DNA of 38,540 nt from Pseudonocardia sp. Lineage in GTDB: Bacteria > Actinomycetota > Actinomycetes > Mycobacteriales > Pseudonocardiaceae. This document shows positions 38,291 to 38,540 of this stretch, piece by piece (the first letter of the stretch is position 1; every line of letters starts with the position of its first letter). The stretch is taken from NCBI RefSeq assembly GCF_025965585.1, contig NZ_JAOPWR010000466.1, positions 1 through 38,540 on the forward strand, written 5' to 3'. Under the pieces are notes generated by a model that was given only the letters and a program-made list of their open reading frames with translations, searched no databases and was not told the DNA's origin. Both the position numbers and the translations under genes were made by a program.

Positions 38291-38540
38291 TCACGACGCG
38301 GGCACGCTCCCGTCGTCGGGCAGGGGATCCGCCCGGTCGGTCTGCTCGGGCAGCAGCGGGGAGAGAGCGAGCTCGCGGCTGGTGGTACCGGGTGGAGCCG
38401 CGTCCACCCCCCGCACGCCCGGCCGCGCGGCGAGCGCGGCCAGCGCGGTCCCGTCACCGTCGACGACGAGGGCGAGCACGCACGCGCAGGCGGGCGACCC
38501 GAGCGCCGCCGCCTCCGCCGCGGCGATGGCCTGCGGCCGG
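38291..38540 (-). CDS. Unknown protein, C-terminal fragment (5' end outside window)
   Basis: Open reverse frame to window edge: RPQAIAAAEAAALGSPACACVLALVVDGDGTALAALAARPGVRGVDAAPPGTTSRELALSPLLPEQTDRADPLPDDGSVPAS. Confidence 0.6.
   Translation of the reverse strand, partial: RPQAIAAAEAAALGSPACACVLALVVDGDGTALAALAARPGVRGVDAAPPGTTSRELALSPLLPEQTDRADPLPDDGSVPAS

Overview
High-GC actinobacterial chromosome segment, probably Pseudonocardia-like (taxon is inference). It is mostly core biosynthesis. From left to right: trpA (partial)-trpB-trpC-Trp-associated membrane protein-trpE (-), a divergent TetR regulator, an orphan LuxR-type response regulator, a his operon (hisI, hisF, lipoprotein, priA/hisA, hisH, hisB, hisC, hisD, all -), a macrolide-type glycosyltransferase (+), nadC-nadB-nadA (-) divergent from an NrtR-like regulator, a Lon substrate-binding-domain protein, an orphan PemK/MazF-like protein, GNAT, a biotin cluster (bsaP, bioB, bioD, bioF, then bioA) with a SulP-carbonic anhydrase fusion inside it, a PaaX-like regulator, dnaE, an alpha/beta hydrolase, two GT1 glycosyltransferases, a DMT transporter, and a truncated ORF at the right edge. 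I saw no CRISPR array, tRNA, rRNA, prophage or transposase. The most unusual signal is a pair of matched 13-codon mini-ORFs ([13 protein letters not shown] and [13 protein letters not shown]). Each fills an identical 34-nt gap, hisD-hisC in one case and nadB-nadC in the other, with ATGA stop/start overlaps at both ends. Substitutions between them include a double-nucleotide synonymous Leu change, which hints at peptide-level conservation. Other notable signals are a 23-bp near-palindrome upstream of nadA (candidate NrtR operator), a 25-bp imperfect palindrome covering divergent trpE/tetR -10 boxes, a repeated CGCGA(S)TCGCG intergenic palindrome, and a 9-bp tandem repeat in a glycosyltransferase promoter.
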